Assembly: GCA_019084245.1 (NCBI GenBank)
Contig: JAHRFE010000028.1
Span: 558,001-622,000, forward strand
Source of the DNA: Hoeflea sp.
GTDB taxonomy: Bacteria; Pseudomonadota; Alphaproteobacteria; Rhizobiales; Rhizobiaceae
Reading direction: 5' to 3'
Length of the DNA stretch: 64,000 nt
Part shown: one piece after another, positions 37,397-46,935 of the stretch
Layout: each line of letters begins with the position of its first letter
Numbering within the stretch: the stretch's first letter is position 1
The notes under the pieces: model-generated
Databases searched by the model: none
The model's input: only the letters and a program-made list of their open reading frames with translations
Told to the model about the DNA's origin: nothing
Program-made: the position numbers and the translations under genes

Positions 37397-38256
37397 CACC
37401 GCTCCCTTCTCAGCTTCGGGTCGAACAGGTCACGCAGACCGTCGCCCATCAGATTGAGACCCAGCACGGTGATGATAATGGCAAAGCCCGGAAACAGCGC
37501 CATTTGCGGCGCCAGCGAAATCAGCGTCTGGGCGTCGGCCAGCATGCGGCCCCAACTCGGCAGCGGCGGCTGCGCGCCGAGCCCGACATAGGCAAGGGCT
37601 GCTTCGGCGAGGATAGCCAGCGAGAACTGGATGGTGCCCTGCACGATCAAGAGATTGGCGATGTTGGGCAGGATGTGTTCGGCGGATATGCGCACGGCTC
37701 CCTTGCCGGCAACGCGGGCGGCGAGGATGAAGTCGCGGGTCCAGAGCGACAGCGCAGCACCGCGCGACAGCCGGGCGAAGACGGGGATGTTGAAGATGCC
37801 GATGGCGATGATGGCGTTTATCGCGCCGGGGCCGAACACGGCGGTGATCATGATCGCCAGGAGCAGCGACGGGAAAGCGAACACCAGGTCGTTGCCGCGC
37901 ATGATGAGTTCGTCAATGAAGCTGCCGCGGCGGGCGGCGGCATAGAGCCCGAGCGGCACGCCGAGAAGCATGCCGATGCCGACGGCGACGAAGGCCACGG
38001 CGATCGACACCCGGGCGCCGACCATGATCATGGAAAACATGTCGCGGCCGAAATGATCCGTGCCGAACCAGTGGCTCAACGATGGAGTCTGAAGCTTGGT
38101 CGGGATCGAGAGCTTGGTCGGATCAAACGGCGTCCAGACAAACGAGATCAGCGCCAGGGCGATGAAGAACGACGACAGCGCGCAGCCGATGACGAAGGCC
38201 GGGTGGCCGAGCGCCATGCGCAGGAAGCTTCTTTCGGCGCGGGTTGCAATGCTCAT
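37396..38256 (-). CDS. Peptide-type ABC transporter permease, DppC-like
   Basis: The 286-residue protein begins MSIATRAERSFLRMALGHPA, crosses the membrane about six times and has the DppC features FGTDHFGRDMFSMIMVGAR and YVGLGAQPPLPSWGRML. Its EAA-loop region lies at TRDFILAARVAGKGAVRI. It pairs with the DppB-like protein, whose stop overlaps its start by four bases. The open frame extending upstream to 38697 is a shadow within that gene. Confidence 0.92.
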
Positions 38257-39203
38257 CGGCGCTGCCTTCTGAGCCGCGGGTCGGCTGCGGCATAGGCAAG
38301 ATCGACGAGGAAGGTGACCACGATGACGGCAAAGACCAGGAGGATCACCACCGAGCGCACAACGATCAGATCGCGCTGGGTGATGGCCTGAAACACCAGC
38401 CGTCCGAGGCCGGGCAGATAGAACACGTTCTCGATGATGATGCCGCCGGCAAGCAGGAACGAGAACTGCAGGCCGATGATGGTCAAAACCGGGATCAGCG
38501 CATTGCGCAGCGCGTGCCGCCACAGGGCCTGGCTGCGGCTCAGGCCCTTGGCGCGCGCCGTGCGCATGAAATCCTCGTCCAGCGTGTCGATCAGCGAGGA
38601 GCGCATGACGCGCGCGAGGATCGAGGCCTGCGGCAAAGCGAGCGCGATGGCCGGAAGCGTCAGCGCCTTCAGCGCCGGTCCGAAGCCGGCGTCCCATCCT
38701 GGAAAGCCGCCGGCCGAGAACCAGCGCAGATTGATGGCGAAGATGAGCACCAGGATCATCGCGAACCAGAAATTTGGGATGGCCACGCCAAGCTGCGTTG
38801 CCCCCATGACCGAGAGGTCGGCGGCCGAGTTGCGCCGGGCGGCGGCGATGATGCCGGCCGGGAAGGCGATCAGGGTCGACAGCGCCAGGGCGTAGAGCGT
38901 GAGCGGCAGGGAGATCATCACCCGCTCGGAAATGAGTTCCGACACCGGCACCCGGTAGGTGTAGGAGACGCCGAAATCGCCCTGCAGCAGGCCCGCGACC
39001 CAGGTGATATAGCGCAGCGGCAGCGGCTCATCGAGACCCATCTGCAAACGGAGCGCCGCCAGGGCTCCCGGATCGGCGTTGATTCCCAGCATGAAGGAGG
39101 CGGGATCGCCCGGCACCACTTCCATGACCAGGAATATCACGAGGCTCGCCGCCACGAGAGAGAGCGACAGCGAAAGAAAGCGCCTGAGCAGGTAGGCGGT
39201 CAT
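38253..39203 (-). CDS. Peptide-type ABC transporter permease, DppB-like
   Basis: The 316-residue protein starts MTAYLLRRFLSLSLSLVAAS, with a membrane helix at 9-30 and the DppB first periplasmic loop (VVPGDPASFMLG). The EAA-type loop DTLDEDFMRTARAKGLSR and GLGRLVFQAITQRDLIVV near the end are typical. It forms the channel with the DppC-like partner. A stem-loop at 39232-39257 separates it from the binding-protein gene. Confidence 0.93.
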   Translation of the reverse strand: MTAYLLRRFLSLSLSLVAASLVIFLVMEVVPGDPASFMLGINADPGALAALRLQMGLDEPLPLRYITWVAGLLQGDFGVSYTYRVPVSELISERVMISLPLTLYALALSTLIAFPAGIIAAARRNSAADLSVMGATQLGVAIPNFWFAMILVLIFAINLRWFSAGGFPGWDAGFGPALKALTLPAIALALPQASILARVMRSSLIDTLDEDFMRTARAKGLSRSQALWRHALRNALIPVLTIIGLQFSFLLAGGIIIENVFYLPGLGRLVFQAITQRDLIVVRSVVILLVFAVIVVTFLVDLAYAAADPRLRRQRR

Positions 39204-39231
39204 CGGGCATGGTCCAGGAGCATGGGTGAAC

Positions 39232-39257
39232 CGGGGCCGGGTTCTGTTCCGGCCCCG
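39232..39257 (-). terminator. Intercistronic stem-loop after the peptide-binding-protein gene
   Basis: CGGGGCCGG (39232-39240) and CCGGCCCCG (39249-39257) form a nine-base-pair GC stem with an eight-base loop, 17 bases past the binding-protein stop. There is no T-run, so partial attenuation or mRNA protection is more likely than full termination. Confidence 0.65.
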
Positions 39258-39273
39258 AGGCTTGCGTCAGGCG

Positions 39274-40764
39274 TCACTCTTCCCAGTAGACACCGGTCAT
39301 GTCGTTGGCCTGGGTCGGCGAGTTGGGCCACAGGCCCTTGAGTTTCGCGTCGGCCACGCCGGTGCGCGGCAGCTGAAACAGATAGGCATTGACGTAGTCA
39401 TCGGCGATCTTCTGCTGCGCTGCCTGCATCAGCTCGGTGCGCTTGTCCGGATCGCTGGCATTGGCGAGATCGGCCATGATCGCCTGGAAATCCGGATCGG
39501 CGTACTGGAAGTAATAGTCGTCGCGGCCATAGATGCCGATATCCATCGGCTCGGTGTGCGAAATCACGGTGAGATCGAAATTCTTGCCCTTGAAAACGTC
39601 TTCCAGCCACTGCGCCCATTCGACATTGGTGATCTCGGTATCGATGCCGACCTCGCGCAGTTGCGCGGCGATGATCTCGCCGCCACGGCGGGCATAGCTT
39701 GGCGGCGGCAGCTTGAGGCTGAGCGTCAGGTCGCTGACGCCGGCTTCTTCCAAAAGCGCCTTGGACTTTTCGGGATCATAGGCCGATTGCGCGGTCAGAT
39801 CGAGATAGGCCGGGTTGTGCGGGGCAAAATGGGTGCCGATCGGCGTGCCGTAGCCGAACATGGCGCCATCGATGATCGCCTGGCGGTCGATGGCGTGGGT
39901 GATCGCCTGGCGCACCAGGATGTTGTCGAGCGGCGCCTTCTTGTTGTTCATGGCGAGAATGGTCTCGCCTTCGGACGAGCCGATGATCACCGCAAAGCGC
40001 GGATCGGCCTCGAACTGGACGAGGTTTTCCGGCGCCGGGAAGGCCGGGTAGGCATCGAGATCGCCGGCCATCATGGCGGCGAAGGCCGCGGTCGGATCGG
40101 AGATGAACTTGAAGGTCACGGTCTCGAGCTTGACCGGTTCACCCCAGTAGGCGGGATTGCGGGCGAGATCGACGCGGTCGCCCTTGACCCATTCGGCGAA
40201 GGTGAAGGGACCGGTTCCCACCGGCTTGGCGGCATTGTCGGCGGCCGTTTCGGGCGCCACGATGACGGCGTCGCCCCAGGCCATGTTGAACAGGAACGAG
40301 CCGTTGGGCTGCGACAGGGTTACCTTGATGGTGGCCGGATCGACCACCTCGACCGAGGCGATGTCGGCGAACAGGGCCTTCTGGGCGTTGGTCGACTCGT
40401 CGGCGCGGGCGCGGTCGAGCGAGAATTTCACATCCTCGGCGTCAAAACCCGAGCCGTCATGAAAGGTGACGCCGGTGCGGAGCTTGAAAGTGTAGGTGAG
40501 GCCGTCCTCGGAAATCTCCCAGCTTTCGGCCAGCGCCGGAAGGATCGAGCCGTCGGCGCCGAAGCGGGTCAGGCCCTCGAAGACATTGGCGTAGACCACT
40601 TCGTCGATCGCCGCCGCCGCGCCGCCGGTCGGGTCGAGGTTCGGCGGCTCGAGCTGCATGCCGATGGAGGCCGAGGTCTTCGCCGCGAGCGCCGGCGCCG
40701 GGCCGAACGCCAGTCCCAGCGCCAGTATCGAAGCGGCTGTCGCCGTGATCGCAGTCCTTGTCAT
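39274..40764 (-). CDS. Peptide/opine ABC transporter substrate-binding protein (family 5)
   Basis: The 496-residue product has a signal peptide (about residues 1-27, ending PALA) followed by the DppA/OppA-like opening MQLEPPNLDPTGGAAAAIDE. AESWEISEDGLTYTFKLRTG and VTFHDGSGFDAEDVKFSLDR are family-5 signatures. It would bind a peptide, opine or acylated amino acid in the periplasm. An M20 amidohydrolase gene lies 36 bases upstream and the permease genes follow. Confidence 0.93.
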   Translation of the reverse strand: MTRTAITATAASILALGLAFGPAPALAAKTSASIGMQLEPPNLDPTGGAAAAIDEVVYANVFEGLTRFGADGSILPALAESWEISEDGLTYTFKLRTGVTFHDGSGFDAEDVKFSLDRARADESTNAQKALFADIASVEVVDPATIKVTLSQPNGSFLFNMAWGDAVIVAPETAADNAAKPVGTGPFTFAEWVKGDRVDLARNPAYWGEPVKLETVTFKFISDPTAAFAAMMAGDLDAYPAFPAPENLVQFEADPRFAVIIGSSEGETILAMNNKKAPLDNILVRQAITHAIDRQAIIDGAMFGYGTPIGTHFAPHNPAYLDLTAQSAYDPEKSKALLEEAGVSDLTLSLKLPPPSYARRGGEIIAAQLREVGIDTEITNVEWAQWLEDVFKGKNFDLTVISHTEPMDIGIYGRDDYYFQYADPDFQAIMADLANASDPDKRTELMQAAQQKIADDYVNAYLFQLPRTGVADAKLKGLWPNSPTQANDMTGVYWEE

Positions 40765-40800
40765 GTGTTTTCCCTTTGCTCCCGTTGGCCGGTCCGCGTT

Positions 40801-42108
40801 TCAGCCGCGGCCGTGCAGAAGATCGTCCAGGGCGAAGGCCATCACCTTCGCCGAATCGATCATGTCGTCAATCCCGACATATTCATCCGGCTGGTGGGCC
40901 AGATCGAGGATGCCGGGTCCATAGGCGATACAGTCTTTCAAGCGGCCTATCCGGTCAATATGTTTCTGATCGTAGGTGCCGGGAGAGACGACATGGACCG
41001 GTTCGCAGGCAAGTGCGGCGCGGATGCCGCGTTCCACCGCCTTGACCACCGGTGAGTCGACCGATGTCATGGTCGGGCTGACCTGCCACAGTTCCTCGAA
41101 ATCATAGCGGAACCCGGGGCGGTCTGCCTTCACCCGTTCGAGCAACGCGACAATCTCCTCGCGCACCTCTTCGGCCGCCTCCTCGATGAGGTAGCGCCGG
41201 TCGATCACCATGCGGGCTTCGTCGGGCACGCAGGCCGAGGGAAAGCCGGTGAAACCCGCCTCGGGTTCGGCCTGGCCGCCATGCAGCGAATTGATGTTCA
41301 TGGTCGACTGCCGCGCGCCGTCGGGCACCACCGGCATCGCGGTGCGCCTTGCCGCCAGCGTCGGAAACAGCGAGGTTTCCATTTCGGAAATGACCGCGCC
41401 CATGTGCCTGACCGCGCAATCGCCCAGGAACGGCATCGAGCCATGGGCGATGCGGCCATGGGTGCGAATCTGCGCCCACATCACGCCGCGGTGGCCCAGG
41501 CAGATGCGGTCCTTGTTGAGCGGTTCGGGAATGATCACGTGCTGGACGCGCTCGGGCGAGAAATAGCCCTGTTCGGCAAGCCAGGCGACGCCGCCATAGC
41601 CGCCGGTTTCCTCGTCCGCCGTGCCGGAGATCTCGATGGCGCCGGGGTAATCAGGCCAGAGTGCAGCAAAGGCTTCGGCGGCGATGATCGAGGCGGCCAG
41701 CCCGCCCTTCATGTCGCAGGCGCCGCGGCCATAGATCTTGCCGTCGGAGACGGTTCCGCCAAAGGGATCGAATGTCCAGCCGGCGCCGGTCGAGACAACG
41801 TCGATATGGGAGTTGAAATGCACGCACGGGCCGGATCGGCCGCCTTCGCGGCGGGCAATGACGTTCCAGCGCGGATGCCGCTCGCTGTCGCCCGGGGTGC
41901 CCACGGCGCGCAGCAGCTTGACCTCAAAGCCGGATTTTTCCATGCGGCGGGCGAGATACTCGCAGATGTCGCGGTAGAACTCACCGGGCGGGTTGAGCGT
42001 CGGGATCCGGATGAGATCCTGGGTTAGCGCGACGAGGTCGTCGCGGCGGGCGGTAATTTCCCGGACGAGGTCCTGTTGTCTGTCCGGCGTATGCTCGGCT
42101 TGCGCCAT
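40801..42108 (-). CDS. M20 family amidohydrolase/deacylase (ArgE/DapE-like)
   Basis: The 435-residue enzyme has the di-zinc site of the M20 family: His/Asp in CVHFNSHIDVVSTGAGW, Asp in YGRGACDMKGGLAAS, and the general-base Glu in EISGTADEETGGYGG. A dimerisation domain occupies about residues 210-330. The longer N-terminal segment and length fit the ArgE/DapE/ACY1 group that hydrolyses N-acyl amino acids. It heads the ABC operon, so it probably cleaves the imported compound. The sequence does not define the substrate, so acetylornithine deacetylase in arginine synthesis is unlikely but not excluded. Confidence 0.85.
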   Translation of the reverse strand: MAQAEHTPDRQQDLVREITARRDDLVALTQDLIRIPTLNPPGEFYRDICEYLARRMEKSGFEVKLLRAVGTPGDSERHPRWNVIARREGGRSGPCVHFNSHIDVVSTGAGWTFDPFGGTVSDGKIYGRGACDMKGGLAASIIAAEAFAALWPDYPGAIEISGTADEETGGYGGVAWLAEQGYFSPERVQHVIIPEPLNKDRICLGHRGVMWAQIRTHGRIAHGSMPFLGDCAVRHMGAVISEMETSLFPTLAARRTAMPVVPDGARQSTMNINSLHGGQAEPEAGFTGFPSACVPDEARMVIDRRYLIEEAAEEVREEIVALLERVKADRPGFRYDFEELWQVSPTMTSVDSPVVKAVERGIRAALACEPVHVVSPGTYDQKHIDRIGRLKDCIAYGPGILDLAHQPDEYVGIDDMIDSAKVMAFALDDLLHGRG

Positions 42109-42171
42109 GTAATGTCTCCATGCTGTCGCGCCACAATAGCGCGGCAGCAGGATCTGGCAAGCCGGTCGGGA

Positions 42172-42543
42172 TCAGGAAACCACGTGAAAACAAACCTTTG
42201 CGACACCCGACCGGATCATGCCGAGCTGGCCCGCAGCGGCCTTGGAGACATCAATGATGCGTCCCTTGGTGAAGGGGCCGCGGTCGTTGATGCGCACCAC
42301 GACGGATTTGCCGTTGGCCGGATTGACGACGTTGACCATGGTTCCGAAGCGCAGGCGCGGATGCGCGGCGGTCAGCTTGGACGGATCCATGCGTTCGCCC
42401 GACGCAGTCATCGAGGTGAGCGCATACCAGGAGGCGCGGCCACAGGACGGATCGGATGCCAGCACAGGGCTAGCGGCACTGAAGGAGAGAATGGAGCAAA
42501 GGGTGAGTGCGCCAACGCAGGTGCGGGCTCGGTTGGAAATCAT
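42172..42543 (-). CDS. Septal ring lytic transglycosylase RlpA-like (DPBB domain)
   Basis: The 123-residue protein has a signal peptide ending near SPVLA and then [20 protein letters not shown]. The double-psi beta-barrel core follows, [20 protein letters not shown] then [18 protein letters not shown]. The ATG at 42543 is preceded by a GAGGAC ribosome-binding site. It lacks the SPOR domain of longer RlpA proteins, so it is a short variant whose peptidoglycan cleavage is inferred from the DPBB fold. No partners are evident. Confidence 0.83.
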   Translation of the reverse strand: MISNRARTCVGALTLCSILSFSAASPVLASDPSCGRASWYALTSMTASGERMDPSKLTAAHPRLRFGTMVNVVNPANGKSVVVRINDRGPFTKGRIIDVSKAAAGQLGMIRSGVAKVCFHVVS

Positions 42544-42656
42544 GTCGCGGTCCTCGATCGTGTGAGACCGCGTCATGTATGCGGAACAGGGCAGGAAAGA
42601 GACCGCCCGCATCACTTGTTGTTGCCGAATGTTGCAGCGCGGAAAATTCCCGTCCG

Positions 42657-43520
42657 TCAGGCTTCGTCCCTGAGCAGACCTTCCAGTCCAGAAACGTAAT
42701 CGGGATAGCGGAACTGATAGCCCGCAGCCTTGATCCTGGCGTTGGCGACGCGCTTGTTCTCGCCGTAGAAGGAGCGGGCCATGGGCGTGAGATCCGCGGT
42801 TTCGAAATCGGTTTCGGGGGGCGGCTCGACGCCCATGAGTTTCGCGGCGAATGCGATGACATCCTGCGGCGGCGCCGGCATGTCGTCGGTGACATTGAAG
42901 ATGCCGCCGCGGCCTTTGCGGGCCAGGAGCGCCGTTGCGCCGCCGATGTCGGCGACATGGATGCGATTGAACACCTGGCCGGGCTTGATCAGCCGGCGCG
43001 CCCTACCCTGCTGCAAGGTGCGGATCGCATTGCGACCGGGACCATAGATGCCTGACAGCCGGATGACGGCGAGCGGCACGCCCGCCTTGCCGGCAAGAGC
43101 GGCCCAGCCTTCTTCGGCCGCAAGCCGCGCCACCGAACGCTCCGACACCGGGCGGCAGATCGTGTCCTCATTGACCCATTCGCCGCCATGATCGCCATAG
43201 ACGCCGACGGTGGAAAGATAGCCGATCCATTCGAGCCTGGGCATGACAGCGCGGAGCCCGCCGGCAAAGGCCTCAAGCAGCGGATCGCCGCCCGAATCGG
43301 GTGCGATCGACATCACCAGATGGGTGGTCTTGGACAAAGCCGCGCGCAGATCCGGCGATGGGTCGCCGCCTTCATAGATGAAGGGCTCAAGACCCGCCGC
43401 CTGCAATTCGCCGAACCGGCCGGGCCCGCGCGTCGTCCCGCCGGCGAAGCTGCATTCGCCGCCAAGTGCCCGGGCGATGGCGAGACCGGAAAAGCCTGCG
43501 CCGAAAATCATCAAATTCAT
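42657..43520 (-). CDS. NAD-dependent epimerase/dehydratase-like SDR
   Basis: The 287-residue protein begins [20 protein letters not shown] with the Rossmann GxGxxG motif. It contains [20 protein letters not shown], the Thr/Tyr region of extended SDRs, though the YxxxK catalytic pair is not obvious. [19 protein letters not shown] and [10 protein letters not shown] match the YeeZ-like group. It may be an NAD(P)-binding sugar or nucleotide epimerase relative. It lies between the rlpA-like gene and queG on the same strand. The function is unassigned. Confidence 0.78.
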   Translation of the reverse strand: MNLMIFGAGFSGLAIARALGGECSFAGGTTRGPGRFGELQAAGLEPFIYEGGDPSPDLRAALSKTTHLVMSIAPDSGGDPLLEAFAGGLRAVMPRLEWIGYLSTVGVYGDHGGEWVNEDTICRPVSERSVARLAAEEGWAALAGKAGVPLAVIRLSGIYGPGRNAIRTLQQGRARRLIKPGQVFNRIHVADIGGATALLARKGRGGIFNVTDDMPAPPQDVIAFAAKLMGVEPPPETDFETADLTPMARSFYGENKRVANARIKAAGYQFRYPDYVSGLEGLLRDEA

Positions 43521-43568
43521 CTGACTGTCCATCTCGTTTCAATCCGTCTTGCCTGGCCCCCAACTGCG

Positions 43569-44735
43569 TCACCCGGCGGGGGACACAGCCATGCGCCATT
43601 CCTCGCGCACCTGATCATCGGGTTCAACCGGCGCGCGCGCGGCCAAGCCCTCCATATAGTCCGGTCCGGCGAGCTTCGACAGGGCCCAGATCGCGGCGCC
43701 GCGCACCAGCGGCGACGGATCCGACGACAGCGCCTCGCACTCAGGCACCAGCGCCGGATCGTCGCTGTTGCCGGCGGCAATCAGCACATTGCGCAGGAAC
43801 CGGTCGCGGCCGATGCGCTTGACCGGAGAGCCCGAGAAGAATGCCCGGAACCCAGCGTCGTCGAACCTCAGGAACTCGGCCAGCGGCGGCGAGAGCAGAT
43901 CCTCGCGCGCCGTCAGCTTCGCCTCGCTGGCTGCGACCGCATATTTGTTCCACGGGCAGGCCGCCAGGCAATCGTCGCAGCCATAGATCCGGTTGCCCAT
44001 GGCGCGGCGGAACTCGTGCGGCACCGGGCCCTTGTTCTCGATGGTCAGATAGGAAATGCAGCGGCGGGCGTCGATCTGGTAGGGCGCGGGGAAGGCATTG
44101 GTCGGGCAGATGTCGAGGCAGGCCCGGCAGGAGCCGCAATGATCGGTCTCGGACGCGTCCGGGGGGAGTTCGACAGTGGTGAAGATCGAGCCCAGGAACA
44201 GCCAGGAGCCGTGGCTGCGGCTGACAAGATTGGTGTGCTTGCCGATCCAGCCGAGGCCTGCGGATTGCGCCAGCGGCTTTTCCATAACGGGTGCTGTGTC
44301 GACGAAGACCTTGACGTCGCCGCCGGCGCGGGCTGCGAACTTGCCGGCCAATTCCTTCAGCCTGCCCTTGATGATGTCGTGGTAATCACGGTTCCTGGCA
44401 TAGACCGAGACGGTCGCATTGGACTTGCGCTCAAGATTGTCGAGCGGATTGCCATCGGGCCCGTAATTCATCGCCAGCATGATCACCGAGCGGACCTGAG
44501 GCCACAAGGTCAGCGGATCGCTGCGGCGGTCGATGGTTTCGGCGAGCCAGGCCATCGAGCCATGGCGTTCGAGAGCGACGAATTGTTCAAGCCGCTGGCG
44601 CAGATCGGGGGTAACGTCCGGCGTGGTGACAGCCAGATCCGAGAATCCGAGCGCCAGGGCTTCGGCCTTCAAGAAATCCTTGAGGCGGCCAGCCCTCGCG
44701 TTTGACACCGCCGGTTCCGGGCCGGACGCGCTCAC
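43569..44735 (-). CDS. queG: Epoxyqueuosine reductase
   Basis: The 388-residue protein has the QueG N-terminal region with MLAMNYGPDGNPLDN and then two [4Fe-4S] cluster motifs, CGSCRACLDICPTNAFPAPY and GCDDCLAACPWNKYA. A short HEAT/PBS-like C-terminus (ALSSDPSPLVRGAAIWALSK) follows. It reduces epoxyqueuosine to queuosine in the wobble position of certain tRNAs, using cobalamin. It lies three bases upstream of the stop of the GST gene, so the two are probably co-transcribed. Confidence 0.94.
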   Translation of the reverse strand: MSASGPEPAVSNARAGRLKDFLKAEALALGFSDLAVTTPDVTPDLRQRLEQFVALERHGSMAWLAETIDRRSDPLTLWPQVRSVIMLAMNYGPDGNPLDNLERKSNATVSVYARNRDYHDIIKGRLKELAGKFAARAGGDVKVFVDTAPVMEKPLAQSAGLGWIGKHTNLVSRSHGSWLFLGSIFTTVELPPDASETDHCGSCRACLDICPTNAFPAPYQIDARRCISYLTIENKGPVPHEFRRAMGNRIYGCDDCLAACPWNKYAVAASEAKLTAREDLLSPPLAEFLRFDDAGFRAFFSGSPVKRIGRDRFLRNVLIAAGNSDDPALVPECEALSSDPSPLVRGAAIWALSKLAGPDYMEGLAARAPVEPDDQVREEWRMAVSPAG

Positions 44736-44738
44736 GGT

Positions 44739-45434
44739 TCAAAAATCGAGATCGGCATAATGGGCGACCGGCGCCATGTTGCGGATCCGGTCGGCCAGAA
44801 GCGGCCTGAAGGAAGGGCGGGACTTGACGCGCTGATACCAGTCCTTGGCTTGGGGATAGTCGGTCCAGTCGATCTCGCCGAGATAATCGAGCACCGATAG
44901 CGCGCTGGCGGCGGCAAGGTCGGCATAGCTCAGACGGTCGCCGGCAAGCCAGGTGCGTGATCCCGCGAGCCAGGAGAGATATTTCATGTGCTGGCGGATG
45001 TTGGCGCGGCCGGTGCGCAGCATCTTCGGGTCTGGCGAGCCTGCGCCATTGCTGGTCGGCAGATGCAATTTGATGACGCGCTCATGAACCAGGGGACGCA
45101 CCACATCCTGCTCGAACTTGATCAGGAACCATTCCACCAGCCGGCGGATTTCGGCGCGCCGGAACGGATCCTCGGCCAGCAGGCGGCGATCGCGCTTGAA
45201 CACGCCAAGGGATTCATCCAGCCATTCGGAAATGATGTGCGGCCCGCAGAGCGCATGGCCGTTGTCGGTGACCAGCACCGGCAATGTGCCTGCCGGATTG
45301 AGCTTAAGAAACTCCGGGCGTTTTTCCCAGGGCTGCTCTTCTGCGAGCTCGGCGGCGAAATCCATCTCGTTGAAACACACCCTTACAAAGCGGGAGGCGG
45401 CCGAGATTGTGTGATGATAAAGGACTGGCATCAA
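44739..45434 (-). CDS. Glutathione S-transferase family protein
   Basis: The 231-residue protein has an N-terminal thioredoxin-like domain (MPVLYHHTISAASRFVRVCF, LNPAGTLPVLVTDNGHALCG) and the alpha-helical C-terminal domain with WLAGDRLSYADLAAASALSV. This matches bacterial GSTs, often found beside queG in Hyphomicrobiales. It would conjugate or transfer glutathione in the cytoplasm; the substrate is unknown. The upstream region is divergent with uppP. Confidence 0.9.
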   Translation of the reverse strand: MMPVLYHHTISAASRFVRVCFNEMDFAAELAEEQPWEKRPEFLKLNPAGTLPVLVTDNGHALCGPHIISEWLDESLGVFKRDRRLLAEDPFRRAEIRRLVEWFLIKFEQDVVRPLVHERVIKLHLPTSNGAGSPDPKMLRTGRANIRQHMKYLSWLAGSRTWLAGDRLSYADLAAASALSVLDYLGEIDWTDYPQAKDWYQRVKSRPSFRPLLADRIRNMAPVAHYADLDF

Positions 45435-45620
45435 GCTTTTTGGAGTGTTTGCGTTGGCGCCGGGGCGCGGGACTGGTCAGTTTCCGGAAAATAGAGCTAT
45501 AGGGATTGGCCCACTGCAAGACAAGCGAATCACTGAAATGATCCTGGCTGATGCTTGTGGCGAAACTGGGTGTCGCACCCGCAATCAGCGGAAATCAGAC
45601 GGGACGGGGATGTTTCCAGC

Positions 45621-46424
45621 ATGAATGAAACCACACTAGTCGGGGCTCTGCTCGGCCTCATCGAAGGTCTGACCGAGTTCATTCCGGTCTCCTCCACGGC
45701 TCATCTCCTGCTGGCCGGCCATTTCCTCGGGTTTCAATCCCCGGGCAACAGCTTCGAGGTGCTGATCCAGTTGGGCGCGATCCTGGCGATCCTGTCGGTC
45801 TATTTCGCCCGGCTGTGGAAGCTCGCCATGGACCTTCCCTCAAGCGCCAGGGCGCGGCGGTTCGTGGCGGCCATCGTGCTGGCTTTCCTGCCGGCTGCCG
45901 TGATCGGAGCGCTGGCGCACGGGTTCATCAAATCGGTGCTGTTCGAATCGACCGCGCTGATCTGCTGGGTGCTGATCGGCGGCGGCATCATTCTTCTCAT
46001 GATCGACCGGATGAAACTGACCCCGAAATATACCGATGTGATGGACTATCCGCCGTCGCTGGCGTTCAAGATCGGACTTTTCCAGTGCCTGGCGATGATC
46101 CCGGGCACGTCGCGCTCGGGCGCCACCATCGCCGGCGCGCTGCTGATGGGGACCGACAAGCGCTCAGCCGCGGAGTTTTCGTTCTTTCTCGCCATGCCGA
46201 CCATGGCGGGGGCTTTCGCACTCGATCTCTACAAGAACTATGACAAGCTTGCCTATGACGACGTCGTCACCATTGTTGTCGGTTTCATCACCGCGTTCAT
46301 CGCAGGGGTCATCGTGGTGCGCAGCCTGCTCGACTTTATATCAAGGCACGGGTTTGCGCCGTTTGCCTGGTGGCGCATCGGCGTCGGGACGGCGGGGCTT
46401 ATCGGCCTGTGGCTGGTGGGTTAG
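45621..46424 (+). CDS. uppP: Undecaprenyl-diphosphatase (UppP/BacA)
   Basis: The 267-residue membrane protein has the two conserved motifs of BacA-type phosphatases, [17 protein letters not shown] near the N-terminus and [16 protein letters not shown] in the middle. It recycles undecaprenyl diphosphate to the monophosphate carrier for cell-wall synthesis and confers bacitracin tolerance. The start at 45621 precedes the first helix directly. A dispersed inverted-repeat element begins five bases after the stop. Confidence 0.95.
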   Translation: MNETTLVGALLGLIEGLTEFIPVSSTAHLLLAGHFLGFQSPGNSFEVLIQLGAILAILSVYFARLWKLAMDLPSSARARRFVAAIVLAFLPAAVIGALAHGFIKSVLFESTALICWVLIGGGIILLMIDRMKLTPKYTDVMDYPPSLAFKIGLFQCLAMIPGTSRSGATIAGALLMGTDKRSAAEFSFFLAMPTMAGAFALDLYKNYDKLAYDDVVTIVVGFITAFIAGVIVVRSLLDFISRHGFAPFAWWRIGVGTAGLIGLWLVG

Positions 46425-46428
46425 AGCC

Positions 46429-46477
46429 ATGCATGTCGCGCTCAAATGGATCCATTCGAGCGAAGACGTACATGCAT
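46429..46477. repeat. ATGCATGT...ACATGCAT inverted-repeat element, copy 2
   Basis: The 49-base unit opens ATGCATGTCGCGCTC and closes ACATGCAT, exactly like the ends of copy 1 at 33361. Its centre, AATGGATCCATT, is itself palindromic between CGCTC and GAGCG, so the whole unit can fold into a long hairpin. Confidence 0.75.
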
Positions 46478-46536
46478 TGTTTCAAAGTTATAAAGCGACC
46501 TTTGCGCATCCGACAGGCTGCGCGGCGCTTCAGGAT

Positions 46537-46689
46537 CTATTCGGACTTTGCCTGAATGGCGCAGGGATCGACGCCATAGGCCGGCGAGCAGCCCTTGGAT
46601 GAATGGGCAACGCTGCCTGGCGCGAAGGCTGACGCGGCCAGGATCACCACAATTGCGAAAGCGAATGCGGATCCGATTGTCTTACCCAT
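46537..46689 (-). CDS. Small secreted hypothetical protein (50 aa)
   Basis: The ATG at 46689 is preceded by an ACAGGA ribosome-binding site and gives MGKTIGSAFAFAIVVILAAS, a Sec-type signal with a likely cleavage near GSVA. The mature remainder, about 20 residues (HSSKGCSPAYGVDPCAIQAK), has two cysteines able to form a disulfide. I do not recognise the family. It could also be a membrane-tethered micropeptide. It stands alone on the minus strand between uppP and the TSUP gene. Confidence 0.6.
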   Translation of the reverse strand: MGKTIGSAFAFAIVVILAASAFAPGSVAHSSKGCSPAYGVDPCAIQAKSE

Positions 46690-46935
46690 GAATTCCTGTC
46701 CCGACCTGTTAACGACCCAGCGCTTCAATTGACGTTTGTCAGAAATGCGCGGCAGTCAGATTTGTTCCGCGCATTCATTGAGTGCGCCGGACCATGATGC
46801 TGTGTTTCATGCAAGCCACCGCGAAGGACCCGTGAGGGCCCGCGAGAAGCAGGGGCGATTTACGCGGCTCCGGCTGTTGGTTCAAGTCTGATTCCCCCAG
46901 AGCCTCCACTAAAACCCGAGAAACTTAAATCATTG
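46690..46935. other. Intergenic region downstream of the TSUP gene
   Basis: This 246-base stretch has the promoter area of the small protein on the minus strand and otherwise no clear gene. A segment at 46876-46913 looks like the 3' end of a tRNA but has no 5' half nearby. Confidence 0.5.

Noticed and set aside
46876..46913. tRNA or tmRNA 3'-end look-alike (GGTTCAAGTCTG... CTCCACT)
   Set aside because: The T-arm pairs only with several wobbles and no matching 5' acceptor half AGGCTCT lies nearby in either order, so neither a tRNA nor a permuted ssrA can be built.
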